Shown piece by piece: positions 1 through 6,482 of a stretch of 6,482 nucleotides of DNA. The position numbers were made by a program, and so were the translations under genes. Every line of letters starts with the position of its first letter. The stretch's first letter is position 1. The notes under the pieces were generated by a model that saw only the letters and a list, made by a program, of their open reading frames with translations, had not been told where the DNA came from and did no database searches. Source of the stretch: CAZQSL01 sp964595945 (GTDB lineage Bacteria > UBP15 > UBA6099 > JAJRTR01); NCBI GenBank assembly GCA_964595945.1, contig CAZQSL010000163.1, positions 1 to 6,482 on the forward strand, given 5' to 3'.

Positions 1-73
1 AAGACGGAAAAATAAGACAAGCAAGATGCTAAGGTTATTTTGTGACAAGCCCTAACCATCTGCAGGTAATGAA
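1..73 (+). other. 5' flank of rtcB, no clear promoter
   Basis: This stretch holds the leader of rtcB. It is AT-rich at the left end and contains a 5-bp inverted repeat, GGTTA at 33-37 and TAACC at 53-57, with a 15-nt loop. I see no convincing -35/-10 pair, so the promoter may lie outside the window. Confidence 0.4.
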
Positions 74-1522
74 ATGGCACTGAAAGACAAGCTCAAAATA
101 CTCGACGACAACAGGTATCAAATACCGGTGTCGGTATCAGATGGCATGCGCGTGCCTGGCATAATCTACACTGACACCAGGGAAAATCTGCCGCCCGAAG
201 AAGGCGCGCTCCAGCAGGTGGCAAATGTAGCCACACTTCCGGGCATTGTCAGGCATTCGCTCGCCATGCCCGACATCCACAGCGGATACGGATTCCCCAT
301 AGGCGGAGTGGCCGCCACTGCTCTTCGCAACGGTGTCATTTCACCAGGCGGCGTCGGATTCGATATCAACTGCGGAGTCCGGCTCTTGAAATCAGATATT
401 GAATCCAGAGACGCCAGACGCCTTGCCGATACTATAGGAGCAAAGCTGTTTTCGACAATCCCCTCAGGAGTCGGCTCTCGTGGTGATATCGTGACTGCCG
501 GAAAAAATCTCGAGGATGTGCTGACAAAAGGCGCGGGATGGGCTCTCGCAAAAGGCTATGGGTGGGACGAGGATATAGAATTCTGCGAAGAAAACGGCTG
601 CCTCGAAACAAACACACTCGACGGCGTCAGCGAAACAGCACGTGACCGGGGCCGCGATCAGATAGGTACTCTCGGGGCAGGAAATCATTTCATCGAAGTG
701 CAGGAAATCGCTGAAATTTTCGATGAGCGTGCTGCCGCCGACATGGGCCTTCACGCCGGTTGTGTCACGGTGATGATCCATTCCGGTTCGCGCGGACTCG
801 GCGCACAGGTATGCCAGGACTCAATACGGCTTGTTTCGTCAGCAATGAAAAAATACGGGGTAGAAGTGCCTGACCGTCAGCTTGCATGCGTGCCGGTGGA
901 TTCGGATGAAGGGCGGGAGTATTATGCCGCGATGGCGGCGGCGGCCAATTATGCCTGGGCCAACAGACACTGCATGGCGCATCTTGTGAGAGGTGTGTTC
1001 GAGGACATTTTCAAATCATCCGCTCAGCAGCTCGGACTTCACACGGTCTATGACGTATCTCATAACATCGCAAAATTCGAAGAACACGTGGTTGATGGAA
1101 AACCACGGGAGCTTTGCGTGCATCGCAAGGGTGCGACACGTGCCTATCCCCCGGGCCATAAAGATATTCCATCAGCCTATAATAGCATCGGACAGCCGGT
1201 ATTGATCCCCGGCGATATGGGACGCGCTTCGTATGTGCTCACTGGTACTGAAAAAGCAATGAGTGAAACATGGGGTTCGGTCTGTCATGGTGCGGGGCGC
1301 TGCAAGAGCCGCACTGAGGCTCTCAAACAGTTCAGCCGCGCATCTGTCATCAGCGATCTTGACAACAAGGGTATCATACTCCACGCGCGCAATCGCAAGA
1401 CTATCGCGGAAGAAGCTCCCGGGGCTTATAAAAATGTTGCTGATGTAGTCGCTGTCTGTGAAAAAGCTGGCCTGGCCAATAAGGTAGCTCTACTGAAACC
1501 CATAATTGTCATCAAGGGCTGA
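74..1522 (+). CDS. rtcB: RNA-splicing ligase RtcB (tRNA-splicing / RNA repair ligase)
   Basis: RtcB joins RNA ends carrying a 2',3'-cyclic phosphate or 3'-phosphate to a 5'-OH end, using GTP and Mn2+, in the cytosol. The 482-residue length matches the family (about 480). All signature blocks are present in order: GGVGFDINCG at 93-101, GAGNHFIEVQ at 201-210, IHSGSRGLG at 235-243, YDVSHNIAK at 326-334, HRKGATRAYPPG at 350-361, IPGDMG at 378-383 and CHGAGR at 404-409. By family alignment, the metal ligands are D97, C100, H205, H236 and H330, and H405 is the histidine that becomes guanylylated. None is missing, so the enzyme should be active. The ATG at 74 is preceded by a modest Shine-Dalgarno AGG at 64-66, 7 nt upstream; an ATG at 69 is in another frame. 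No archease gene lies next to it in this window. The gene converges on the TPR membrane-protein gene and is not in that operon. Confidence 0.97.
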   Translation: MALKDKLKILDDNRYQIPVSVSDGMRVPGIIYTDTRENLPPEEGALQQVANVATLPGIVRHSLAMPDIHSGYGFPIGGVAATALRNGVISPGGVGFDINCGVRLLKSDIESRDARRLADTIGAKLFSTIPSGVGSRGDIVTAGKNLEDVLTKGAGWALAKGYGWDEDIEFCEENGCLETNTLDGVSETARDRGRDQIGTLGAGNHFIEVQEIAEIFDERAAADMGLHAGCVTVMIHSGSRGLGAQVCQDSIRLVSSAMKKYGVEVPDRQLACVPVDSDEGREYYAAMAAAANYAWANRHCMAHLVRGVFEDIFKSSAQQLGLHTVYDVSHNIAKFEEHVVDGKPRELCVHRKGATRAYPPGHKDIPSAYNSIGQPVLIPGDMGRASYVLTGTEKAMSETWGSVCHGAGRCKSRTEALKQFSRASVISDLDNKGIILHARNRKTIAEEAPGAYKNVADVVAVCEKAGLANKVALLKPIIVIKG

Positions 1523-1594
1523 AACGCCCACTCAACCACTATTTGGCATTGCGGTCCGACTCATTCCTATCTGTCCAAGTCCCATCATTGTTTT
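1523..1594. other. convergent intergenic gap, no recognisable intrinsic terminator
   Basis: This 72-nt gap separates the stop codons of rtcB (+) and the TPR membrane-protein gene (-). The only hairpins nearby are weak: GGGC/GCCC (1516-1519 with 1526-1529), whose loop contains the rtcB stop, and TCCGG/CCGGA (1598-1602 with 1608-1612) inside the end of the minus-strand gene. Neither is followed by a T-tract in the relevant direction. Termination here may be Rho-dependent, or the two transcripts may overlap at their 3' ends; that is inference. Confidence 0.5.
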
Positions 1595-2770
1595 TCATCC
1601 GGCATCACCGGAAAGCGAAACGGGCGCTGCCTGGGTATTCGTGAAATCCGCTGCCGCCGCAGCATTGATCGATCCAAGCGTCAGCGCGCCGATAGTATGG
1701 ACAGGCACTTCGATCATCCGCGATACAATCTCTCCCAATGTCCCCAGCGACGCCAGTCCCGTGCGAAAAAACACTGTCAGCACTATCACCGATCCAAGTA
1801 CTATTATCATCGGGTATATGTACTTCCTGCCTCTTGTGAAAAAAAAACTGAAAGCCGTCTTGAGCGATACGCGTTCTTCCATCACCCAGACAAGTGAGAT
1901 CAGGGCGGCACTCAATGGCAACATGGCTGCTGGCAGCACCAGAAACTGGAATGATATCCGGATCGGGTAGTAGTGGTAAAGAGTCTCGGAAAACAGTCCG
2001 AGCAGGGGCCACATCAGTGACGATGCCGCTATCGTGGTGACGATCGCGAGGATCCCGGCCGCGACGGAATTGTGGACATTGAGCGCTGCTGTTCTGAATA
2101 TCCTGCCGGTCCCCGGCTCTATGCCCCGTACAGCCGCCGCCCCCCAGGATATGAGCGCGCCGTATAGTGGGAGACACAGCAGAAGCGTGACACAAAGCAT
2201 TCCCGCATAAAATACGACGCCGGGGGCATCGAGTAGCGATTCGCCCCTGATCAGTGAAACCAGCCCGTGTATCCTTACGTAACCCACGTCGAAATAAAGT
2301 ACTGCAAAAGTTGTTATCGACATGCGCGCTATGGCGAATGTCATGCTTGCCACAAGACAGACAAACAGTAAGGATGGCCGGGCGGCTACCTGACTCAACC
2401 CGGTTATGACACAGTCGGAAAGCGACGTATATGACTCTCCCCCATCCTTTGCATAATGCCGTGAAACATCGCCAGTGGCGGAATTGGCGGTTGATTCCAT
2501 CCGATCGAGCAACTCTCGCATTTCCGCGTGATCGGGATAGTCTTCGAGTATCTGCCGTGCGTAGCCGAGTGCCTCGGCCGCCCTGCCTGCGCCATCATGC
2601 GAACGCGCGAGTCGCGCCCTTGCCGAAACCGAGGATGGAATGATGGAGAGAGCTTTTTCAAACGCGGCGGCGGCATCGTCATAACGGCCTTCGGCAAACG
2701 CCTCGTCGCCGGTAGCAAACCACATGATGAAATCGCTTTCGCTGCCTACACTGCCCATCGTTCGAAACAT
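1595..2770 (-). CDS. TPR-repeat multi-pass inner-membrane protein, function unknown
   Basis: I do not recognise a named family. The N-terminus reads as two tetratricopeptide repeats, about residues 14-47 (GDEAFAEGRYDDAAAAFEKA at 21-40) and 48-81 (ending LEDYPD). A polar linker follows at roughly 92-130. The rest is hydrophobic, with likely membrane segments near 132-158, 184-212, 234-258, 273-296 and 318-335, and a weaker sixth around 352-372. There is no signal peptide, so the TPR domain probably faces the cytosol and recruits a partner; this is inference. It is the last of four minus-strand genes, 92 nt after the lipoprotein gene. The start is uncertain: the ATG at 2770 has GGGGG directly against it (2775-2771), while the ATG at 2758 (residue 5) lies 12 nt from the same G-run. 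An in-frame TAA just upstream of 2770 rules out a longer protein. Confidence 0.8.
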   Translation of the reverse strand: MFRTMGSVGSESDFIMWFATGDEAFAEGRYDDAAAAFEKALSIIPSSVSARARLARSHDGAGRAAEALGYARQILEDYPDHAEMRELLDRMESTANSATGDVSRHYAKDGGESYTSLSDCVITGLSQVAARPSLLFVCLVASMTFAIARMSITTFAVLYFDVGYVRIHGLVSLIRGESLLDAPGVVFYAGMLCVTLLLCLPLYGALISWGAAAVRGIEPGTGRIFRTAALNVHNSVAAGILAIVTTIAASSLMWPLLGLFSETLYHYYPIRISFQFLVLPAAMLPLSAALISLVWVMEERVSLKTAFSFFFTRGRKYIYPMIIVLGSVIVLTVFFRTGLASLGTLGEIVSRMIEVPVHTIGALTLGSINAAAAADFTNTQAAPVSLSGDAG

Positions 2771-2862
2771 CCCCCATTACACTATTACCAACCATACCTG
2801 AAATAATATCCCGTAAAAGTGCCTGGGATTTCCATTGTATGCAATTATTAACCTGTAACGGA
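2771..2862 (-). other. intergenic spacer between lipoprotein and TPR genes
   Basis: This 92-nt AT-rich spacer is the only sizeable gap in the minus-strand gene row. On the minus strand it holds two -10-like hexamers, TACAAT and TATTAT (2808-2803), but neither has a fitting -35 at 16-18 nt. It also contains a weak 5-bp stem, ATCCC/GGGAT (2808-2812 with 2825-2829), with a 12-nt loop and only a loosely T-rich stretch after it. An internal promoter or partial terminator is possible but not shown. Confidence 0.35.
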
Positions 2863-4215
2863 TTATTTACGCACCCTGCCGTCCGGCGCGGTTTTGATGA
2901 GCAATGCGTCATAATTGTCATTGCCATCCGTGGACGTGCCCGCAATGATGAATCCCCCGTCAGTGGTCATTGAAACATAGTAACCGAGATCATCGTGCCC
3001 GAGATCATGGAGTCGCCGCCATATTTCATTGCCAAGCCCATCGTAGGCCACCATCAGAACGTCTGACGAATTGGCGCCGAGTTCCGGCGAATACGTATAA
3101 CCAAGTGCAATCATCTCTCCATATTTGCCGATGGCCGTCGACAGCCCCCGTTCGAACTTGCTTCCTTCGATAGTCCTCATCCACAACTGACGCCCGTTGG
3201 TATCCGCACTAAGCACCATGATATCCGCATTGGTATGGTTGCCGACTGGCCTGTATGTAGGGCCTGTCAGAAAATACCCTCCGCCTGGCGCTGCAGAAAC
3301 GCCAAGCGCGAAATCAGCTACGCTCGTCCCAAAGGAATAATCCCACAGCTTGAAACCTGTCCTGTCGATCTTCGCAAGCCACGCATCGCTGTCATTAGTA
3401 CTGTTCGATAGAGACTGTCCGGCGATCACGTATCCATTGTTGTCATCAGCCACGATAATCTGGTGAGCATAATCATAACCAGTACCGCCAAGCGACCGGC
3501 TCCACTCGGTGGCACCGCTGTCAGAGAGCTTAAATACCCAGGCGTCTCCGTTTATCCCCTGCGAATATGTAACTCCTGCCGCGACATATCCGCCATCGAT
3601 ACCATTCACGACAGAAAGCAGACTGTCATCCATACCGGGAGCGCCATACATTTTTATCCACTGCCGGGCGCCTTCCGCGTTGTATTTGATGAATATCGCG
3701 TCCATGTCGCCATAGCCATACGAATCGGTGCCGCCGACTGCCAGGAAACCTCCGTCAGTGGTCGCGATCACATCGTAGGCTTTGTCTTCGCCGGTGCCGC
3801 CGATTCTGCTTTCCCACACTTTATTTCCGTCTTTGTCGATTCGGACTACCCACATATCATCTTCGCCGTTGCTTGCGGTCGATGTCCAGCCCGCCGCAAT
3901 AAATGCCGCGTCAGATGTTTGTTTGGCTGCCGAAAACCACTCCGTGCCGGTACCGGCTCCACTGTAAGTTTTCATGAATGTTTCGTAGCACGCGCCGCTG
4001 CAGCATTTTTCGCTGCTCCCGCAATCCAGATCACCACAACATGCCTCCGTACACTGGGCAGGCACAGAAATAACTGGCGCTCCCGACGAACCACCACCGC
4101 AACCACTCACGGTGAACATCGCCGACATCGCCATAACACACAGCAGCGCCTTCCAGCATGCGGCTATGCTCGCGGCATGTTGCATCGTAGCAGATGATTT
4201 GACAATGCGATTCAT
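2863..4215 (-). CDS. lipoprotein with Cys-rich module and seven-repeat beta-propeller
   Basis: This is a predicted exported lipoprotein of 450 residues with no known specific function. Residues 1-39 form a signal peptide with a hydrophobic core (about 22-36) and the lipobox VSGC, giving lipid attachment at C39. A short low-complexity linker (GGGSSGAP) leads to a cysteine cluster at C55, C59, C60, C65, C71, C72 and C76, likely disulfide-bonded outside the cytoplasm. From about 79 to the end there are seven repeats of 52-54 residues, built on DGG-x3-AG-x-T...D-x-W/I-x-K...G-x3-W. The closing tryptophans are W134, W186, W238, W291, W345 and W399. Seven units fit a seven-bladed beta-propeller, suggesting a binding or scaffolding role at the envelope. 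The start at 4215 is supported by a 4-nt ATGA overlap with the surE stop, indicating translational coupling; M11 has no Shine-Dalgarno site. There is no catalytic motif that I can see. Confidence 0.88.
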   Translation of the reverse strand: MNRIVKSSATMQHAASIAACWKALLCVMAMSAMFTVSGCGGGSSGAPVISVPAQCTEACCGDLDCGSSEKCCSGACYETFMKTYSGAGTGTEWFSAAKQTSDAAFIAAGWTSTASNGEDDMWVVRIDKDGNKVWESRIGGTGEDKAYDVIATTDGGFLAVGGTDSYGYGDMDAIFIKYNAEGARQWIKMYGAPGMDDSLLSVVNGIDGGYVAAGVTYSQGINGDAWVFKLSDSGATEWSRSLGGTGYDYAHQIIVADDNNGYVIAGQSLSNSTNDSDAWLAKIDRTGFKLWDYSFGTSVADFALGVSAAPGGGYFLTGPTYRPVGNHTNADIMVLSADTNGRQLWMRTIEGSKFERGLSTAIGKYGEMIALGYTYSPELGANSSDVLMVAYDGLGNEIWRRLHDLGHDDLGYYVSMTTDGGFIIAGTSTDGNDNYDALLIKTAPDGRVRK

Positions 4216-4985
4216 ATATTCCGTTTCAGCGGGTCAGCGATGGCAAGCGTTTTGACAAGTCCGTGACTGGTAAGATCGTGCATGAGAGGGGTTATCGAAA
4301 TCAGGCCTTCCGAGATGGCGGTATTGTCAGTATCGGGTTCGTCCTGCATCCGCACAGGGTCTCCTGCGATCCAGAAATACACTCCGCCGCGCGGATCGGT
4401 TTTTTCAGTCAGCACATCGGTATATTTACGAGTGCCGAGCCGCGTGACTCTGAAGCCCCTGTACTGATCGGCCCTTGCCGGCGGCACATTGACATTAAGC
4501 ACAAATCTTTCAGGCAGATTCATACTCATGACCACATCGACAAGCCCCATCGTAAAAGCAGTCGCGAGATCATATTCCGGATTCTCGTAGCCCGAGAGAG
4601 ACACGGCAATCGAAGGTTTTCCGATCATCGCCCCCTCCATCGCGGCGCCTACCGTGCCCGAATACAGTACGTCTTCTCCGAGATTGGGGCCGCTGTTGAT
4701 GCCCGACAGCACTATGTCCGCGTCTGTTGCCACTTTGAACAATCCCATGATCACGCAATCAACCGGCGTGCCGCTCGTGTGGTAAACATTGACATTGGGC
4801 CTGTCGAAATCGTATGCGCGTTTCAGGCGCAACGGTTTGTGCAATGTAACGGCATGACTGGTGGCCGAGCGCTGCCCGTCAGGCGCGACCACGGTCACGC
4901 TGTCGCCTCTGTCCGCGAAGGCATCCGCGAGCGCCCATATCCCCGGATTGGTATATCCATCATCATTGACGAGTAATATTTTCAA
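4212..4985 (-). CDS. surE: 5'/3'-nucleotidase SurE
   Basis: SurE is a metal-dependent cytosolic phosphatase that removes phosphate from nucleoside 5'- and 3'-monophosphates, and in some species from short polyphosphate; it is linked to stationary-phase survival. The 257-residue length is normal for the family. The N-terminus ILLVNDDGYTNPGI carries the metal-binding D8 and D9. S40 in QRSATSH and N97 in SGINSGPNLGEDV complete the expected metal site, and YHTSGTPVDCV at 68-78 and YSGTVGAAMEG at 108-118 are family signatures. Translation starts at a TTG (4985-4983), because the family-conserved N-terminus begins there and no in-frame ATG is available. A strong site AGGGGAG (5000-4994) sits 8 nt upstream. 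The gene follows the FAD dehydrogenase by 16 nt and overlaps the lipoprotein start by 4 nt. In many bacteria surE is followed by pcm, which is not the case here. Confidence 0.97.
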   Translation of the reverse strand: MKILLVNDDGYTNPGIWALADAFADRGDSVTVVAPDGQRSATSHAVTLHKPLRLKRAYDFDRPNVNVYHTSGTPVDCVIMGLFKVATDADIVLSGINSGPNLGEDVLYSGTVGAAMEGAMIGKPSIAVSLSGYENPEYDLATAFTMGLVDVVMSMNLPERFVLNVNVPPARADQYRGFRVTRLGTRKYTDVLTEKTDPRGGVYFWIAGDPVRMQDEPDTDNTAISEGLISITPLMHDLTSHGLVKTLAIADPLKRNI

Positions 4986-4993
4986 TTTGCCAT

Positions 4994-5000
4994 CTCCCCT
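4994..5000 (-). promoter_or_regulatory. Shine-Dalgarno site that decides the TTG start of surE
   Basis: AGGGGAG lies 8 nt before the TTG at 4985, which is ideal spacing. It directly abuts an ATG at 4993-4991, too close to initiate there efficiently. That ATG is out of frame with surE and reads only three codons before TGA at 4984-4982. Confidence 0.75.
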
Positions 5001-5001
5001 G

Positions 5002-6360
5002 TTATTTCAATCTTTCGATGATCGCGCGCGCGGCCACCATACCCGAAACAGATGCCTGCACAAGCCCTCTTGTAATGCCCACTCCGTCACCCGCACCAAA
5101 AAGATTCCTCAGACCGGTTTCGAACGTACCACTCAATTCCACGCGCGACGAGTAAAACTTCACCTCGACACCATACAGCAGGGTTTCCTTTGAATTGACC
5201 CCGGGAGCGACCTTGTCCATCGCTTCGAGCATCTCCATTACACCGCATAAATAGCGGTATGGCAACACAAAGCTGAGATCGCCTGGAGTCGCTGTCTTGA
5301 GCGTCGGATCGATAGCGCAGCGCGCAATGCGTTCCACTGTCGAGCGTCTGCCCGCCCGGAGGTCGCCGAGCCGCTGTACGATCACTCCATCGCTGATCAT
5401 ATTGGCGAGGCTTGCGACATATTTCCCATAGGCTATGGGCTGATTGAACGGACTTGTGAACACCGTGCTCGCGAGCACCGCGAAATTTGTATTGTCGGTT
5501 TTACGCGCCGCATAGCTGTGTCCATTCACAGTCACGAGCCCATTGTTATACTCAAGGGCGACTTCGCCGTGAGGACACATGCAGAAGGTACGCACCGGAT
5601 CATCGAACGTACGTGAAGTATAGAGAAATTTCGATTCGTACAGCACATCGGTCAGCGGCTGCATGACAGGAGCCGGCACCTCCACCCTCACGCCGATATC
5701 CACCGGATTGTTTTCGAGCTTCAGCCCGAGCCTCGCCGACTCGGCGGCAAACCACTCGGACCCTTCGCGGCCCGGCGCGGCGACTATCGCTCTGCACGCG
5801 ATACGCTCTCCGTTTTCGAGTTCGACTCCGCTCACCACTCCATGCTCTGCGTCGATGCGCACCACCGATGTGTTGAAAACCGTGTCAATTCGGCTCATCA
5901 GACGCTCGCGCATCCTCGCGAGTACTTCGATACAGACTTCCGTGCCGATATGCCTGATACGCGAAACCATCAACTTAAGCTCGGCCTTCGCGGCATTCTT
6001 CCTGAATTCGTCGATCTCTTCGGAATCCCCGCCATATACCCTGTCCGAAGCCCCGTATGCCACGTACTCTGCATCGACATATTCTATGGCATCAAGGAGT
6101 TCCTGTTCTCCCATATAATTTGAAAGTATGCCGCCGACATGCGGCGAGAGATTGAGCTTGCCGTCACTATACGCTCCGGCCCCGCCCCACCCGCACAAAA
6201 TATCATCGGCGCACTTGTGGCTGCGCTCAGGCAGGTCTTTGCCTTTTTCGACGAGCAGCACCCTGAAGCCATTGTTCTTTGTCAACTCAAGCGCGGCAAA
6301 GAGTCCTGCCGGGCCAGCTCCGATGATTACGACATCATATACGCTTCGCGATGGCATCAT
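5002..6360 (-). CDS. FAD-dependent dehydrogenase, COG2509-type (NAD(P)/FAD-dependent oxidoreductase)
   Basis: This is a cytosolic flavoprotein whose substrate is unknown. The N-terminal Rossmann fold is clear: DVVIIGAGPAGLFAALEL (residues 9-26) with the GxGxxG glycines G14, G16 and G19, and E38 at the end of the second strand for the adenosine ribose. CADDILCGWGGAGAYSDGKL at 50-69 is the family-typical segment near the flavin. VAAPGREGSEW at 193-203 and the C-terminal FAD motif NLFGAGDGVGITRGLVQA (419-436) complete the fold. The protein has 452 residues; some family members are longer because of an extra N-terminal domain, which is absent here. Two adjacent ATGs open the frame: AGGAGG at 6368-6363 is only 2 nt from the first (6360) and 5 nt from the second (6357), so 6357 may be the true start. 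It is the first gene of the minus-strand operon, with its TAA 16 nt before surE. Geranylgeranyl reductase-like or other flavoprotein roles are less likely. Confidence 0.9.
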   Translation of the reverse strand: MMPSRSVYDVVIIGAGPAGLFAALELTKNNGFRVLLVEKGKDLPERSHKCADDILCGWGGAGAYSDGKLNLSPHVGGILSNYMGEQELLDAIEYVDAEYVAYGASDRVYGGDSEEIDEFRKNAAKAELKLMVSRIRHIGTEVCIEVLARMRERLMSRIDTVFNTSVVRIDAEHGVVSGVELENGERIACRAIVAAPGREGSEWFAAESARLGLKLENNPVDIGVRVEVPAPVMQPLTDVLYESKFLYTSRTFDDPVRTFCMCPHGEVALEYNNGLVTVNGHSYAARKTDNTNFAVLASTVFTSPFNQPIAYGKYVASLANMISDGVIVQRLGDLRAGRRSTVERIARCAIDPTLKTATPGDLSFVLPYRYLCGVMEMLEAMDKVAPGVNSKETLLYGVEVKFYSSRVELSGTFETGLRNLFGAGDGVGITRGLVQASVSGMVAARAIIERLK

Positions 6361-6362
6361 GG

Positions 6363-6368
6363 CCTCCT
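6363..6368 (-). promoter_or_regulatory. Shine-Dalgarno site of the FAD dehydrogenase gene
   Basis: A perfect AGGAGG on the minus strand. Its spacing favours the second of two consecutive ATG codons (5 nt) over the first (2 nt). Confidence 0.8.
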
Positions 6369-6391
6369 CAACAGAATGATCTCATATCAAT

Positions 6392-6421
6392 TAATTATTA
6401 TCCTATCGGACGATATGTAAA
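6392..6421 (-). promoter_or_regulatory. possible promoter of the four-gene operon
   Basis: On the minus strand, TTTACA (6421-6416) resembles a -35 box. It is followed after 18 nt by the weak -10-like TAATTA (6397-6392). A better -10 match, GATAAT (6402-6397), sits only 13 nt away, which is too short for a normal sigma-70 spacer. The AT-rich stretch and its place just ahead of the first gene make a promoter here plausible, but the assignment of boxes is tentative. Confidence 0.3.
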
Positions 6422-6482
6422 CACCTTGGTAACCGTTCACGGAGAATAATCAGGCAAGCAGAGAAGGAGCAGAAAGGTCGGA
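6422..6482. other. right-hand flank, no gene seen
   Basis: The last 61 nt lie beyond the operon start. On the + strand they end purine-rich, including AAGGAG at 6464-6469, which could be the leader of a divergent gene starting outside the window. No start codon follows within view, so nothing can be assigned. Confidence 0.3.

Noticed and set aside
33..57. GGTTA/TAACC inverted repeat before rtcB as an operator
   Set aside because: Only 5 bp with a 15-nt loop, which is expected by chance in AT-rich sequence.
1598..1612. TCCGG/CCGGA hairpin as terminator
   Set aside because: The 5-bp stem is inside the coding end of the minus-strand gene and is followed by A residues, not T, in its direction of transcription.
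1506..1970. Open frame of 154 codons on the + strand after rtcB
   Set aside because: It starts inside rtcB and runs antisense to the membrane-protein gene; its apparent hydrophobic stretches mirror that gene.
2803..2834. Internal promoter before the TPR gene
   Set aside because: TATTAT resembles a -10 box, but no -35-like hexamer lies 16-18 nt upstream.
3463..4197. Long open frame (244 codons) on the + strand opposite the lipoprotein gene
   Set aside because: It lies wholly antisense to a gene with strong repeat and signal-peptide evidence, and its protein is low-complexity with no recognisable motif.
4263..4976. Long open frame (237 codons) on the + strand opposite surE
   Set aside because: It is fully antisense to surE, rich in His and Arg as expected of a shadow frame, and has no domain.

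Overview
The window looks like ordinary bacterial chromosome of moderate GC content. It probably comes from a Gram-negative bacterium: there is a lipoprotein signal peptide with a clear lipobox, and purine-rich Shine-Dalgarno sites. The lipoprotein pairs a small cysteine-rich module with a propeller made of 'DGG...AG.T' repeats. This resembles secreted proteins of Myxococcota, Desulfobacterota and related uncultured lineages, but the taxon cannot be fixed from sequence alone. There are no mobile elements, CRISPR arrays, tRNA or rRNA genes, or signs of recent transfer.

Layout: five genes fill almost the whole window. On the + strand, 74-1522 encodes an RNA ligase RtcB with all metal-binding and guanylylation residues in place. 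The other four genes lie on the - strand and read leftwards from about 6360 to 1595. In transcription order they are a COG2509-type FAD-dependent dehydrogenase (6360-5002), the nucleotidase SurE (4985-4212), a seven-repeat beta-propeller lipoprotein (4215-2863), and a TPR protein with five or six membrane segments (2770-1595). The first three are tightly packed, with a 16-nt gap and then a 4-nt ATGA overlap, so they are very likely one operon. The TPR protein follows after 92 nt and may belong to the same transcript. rtcB and the TPR gene converge across a 72-nt gap with no convincing intrinsic terminator.

How the genes work together: RtcB (RNA repair or tRNA ligation) is transcribed separately from the rest. 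The dehydrogenase and SurE are cytosolic and widespread; the last two genes act at the envelope and are not assignable to a known pathway. The most interesting points are the lipoprotein's architecture (Cys-rich module plus a regular seven-repeat propeller), its likely translational coupling to SurE, the unassigned TPR membrane protein, and a TTG start in surE that overlaps a three-codon ATG mini-ORF. I found no clearly new multi-gene system.
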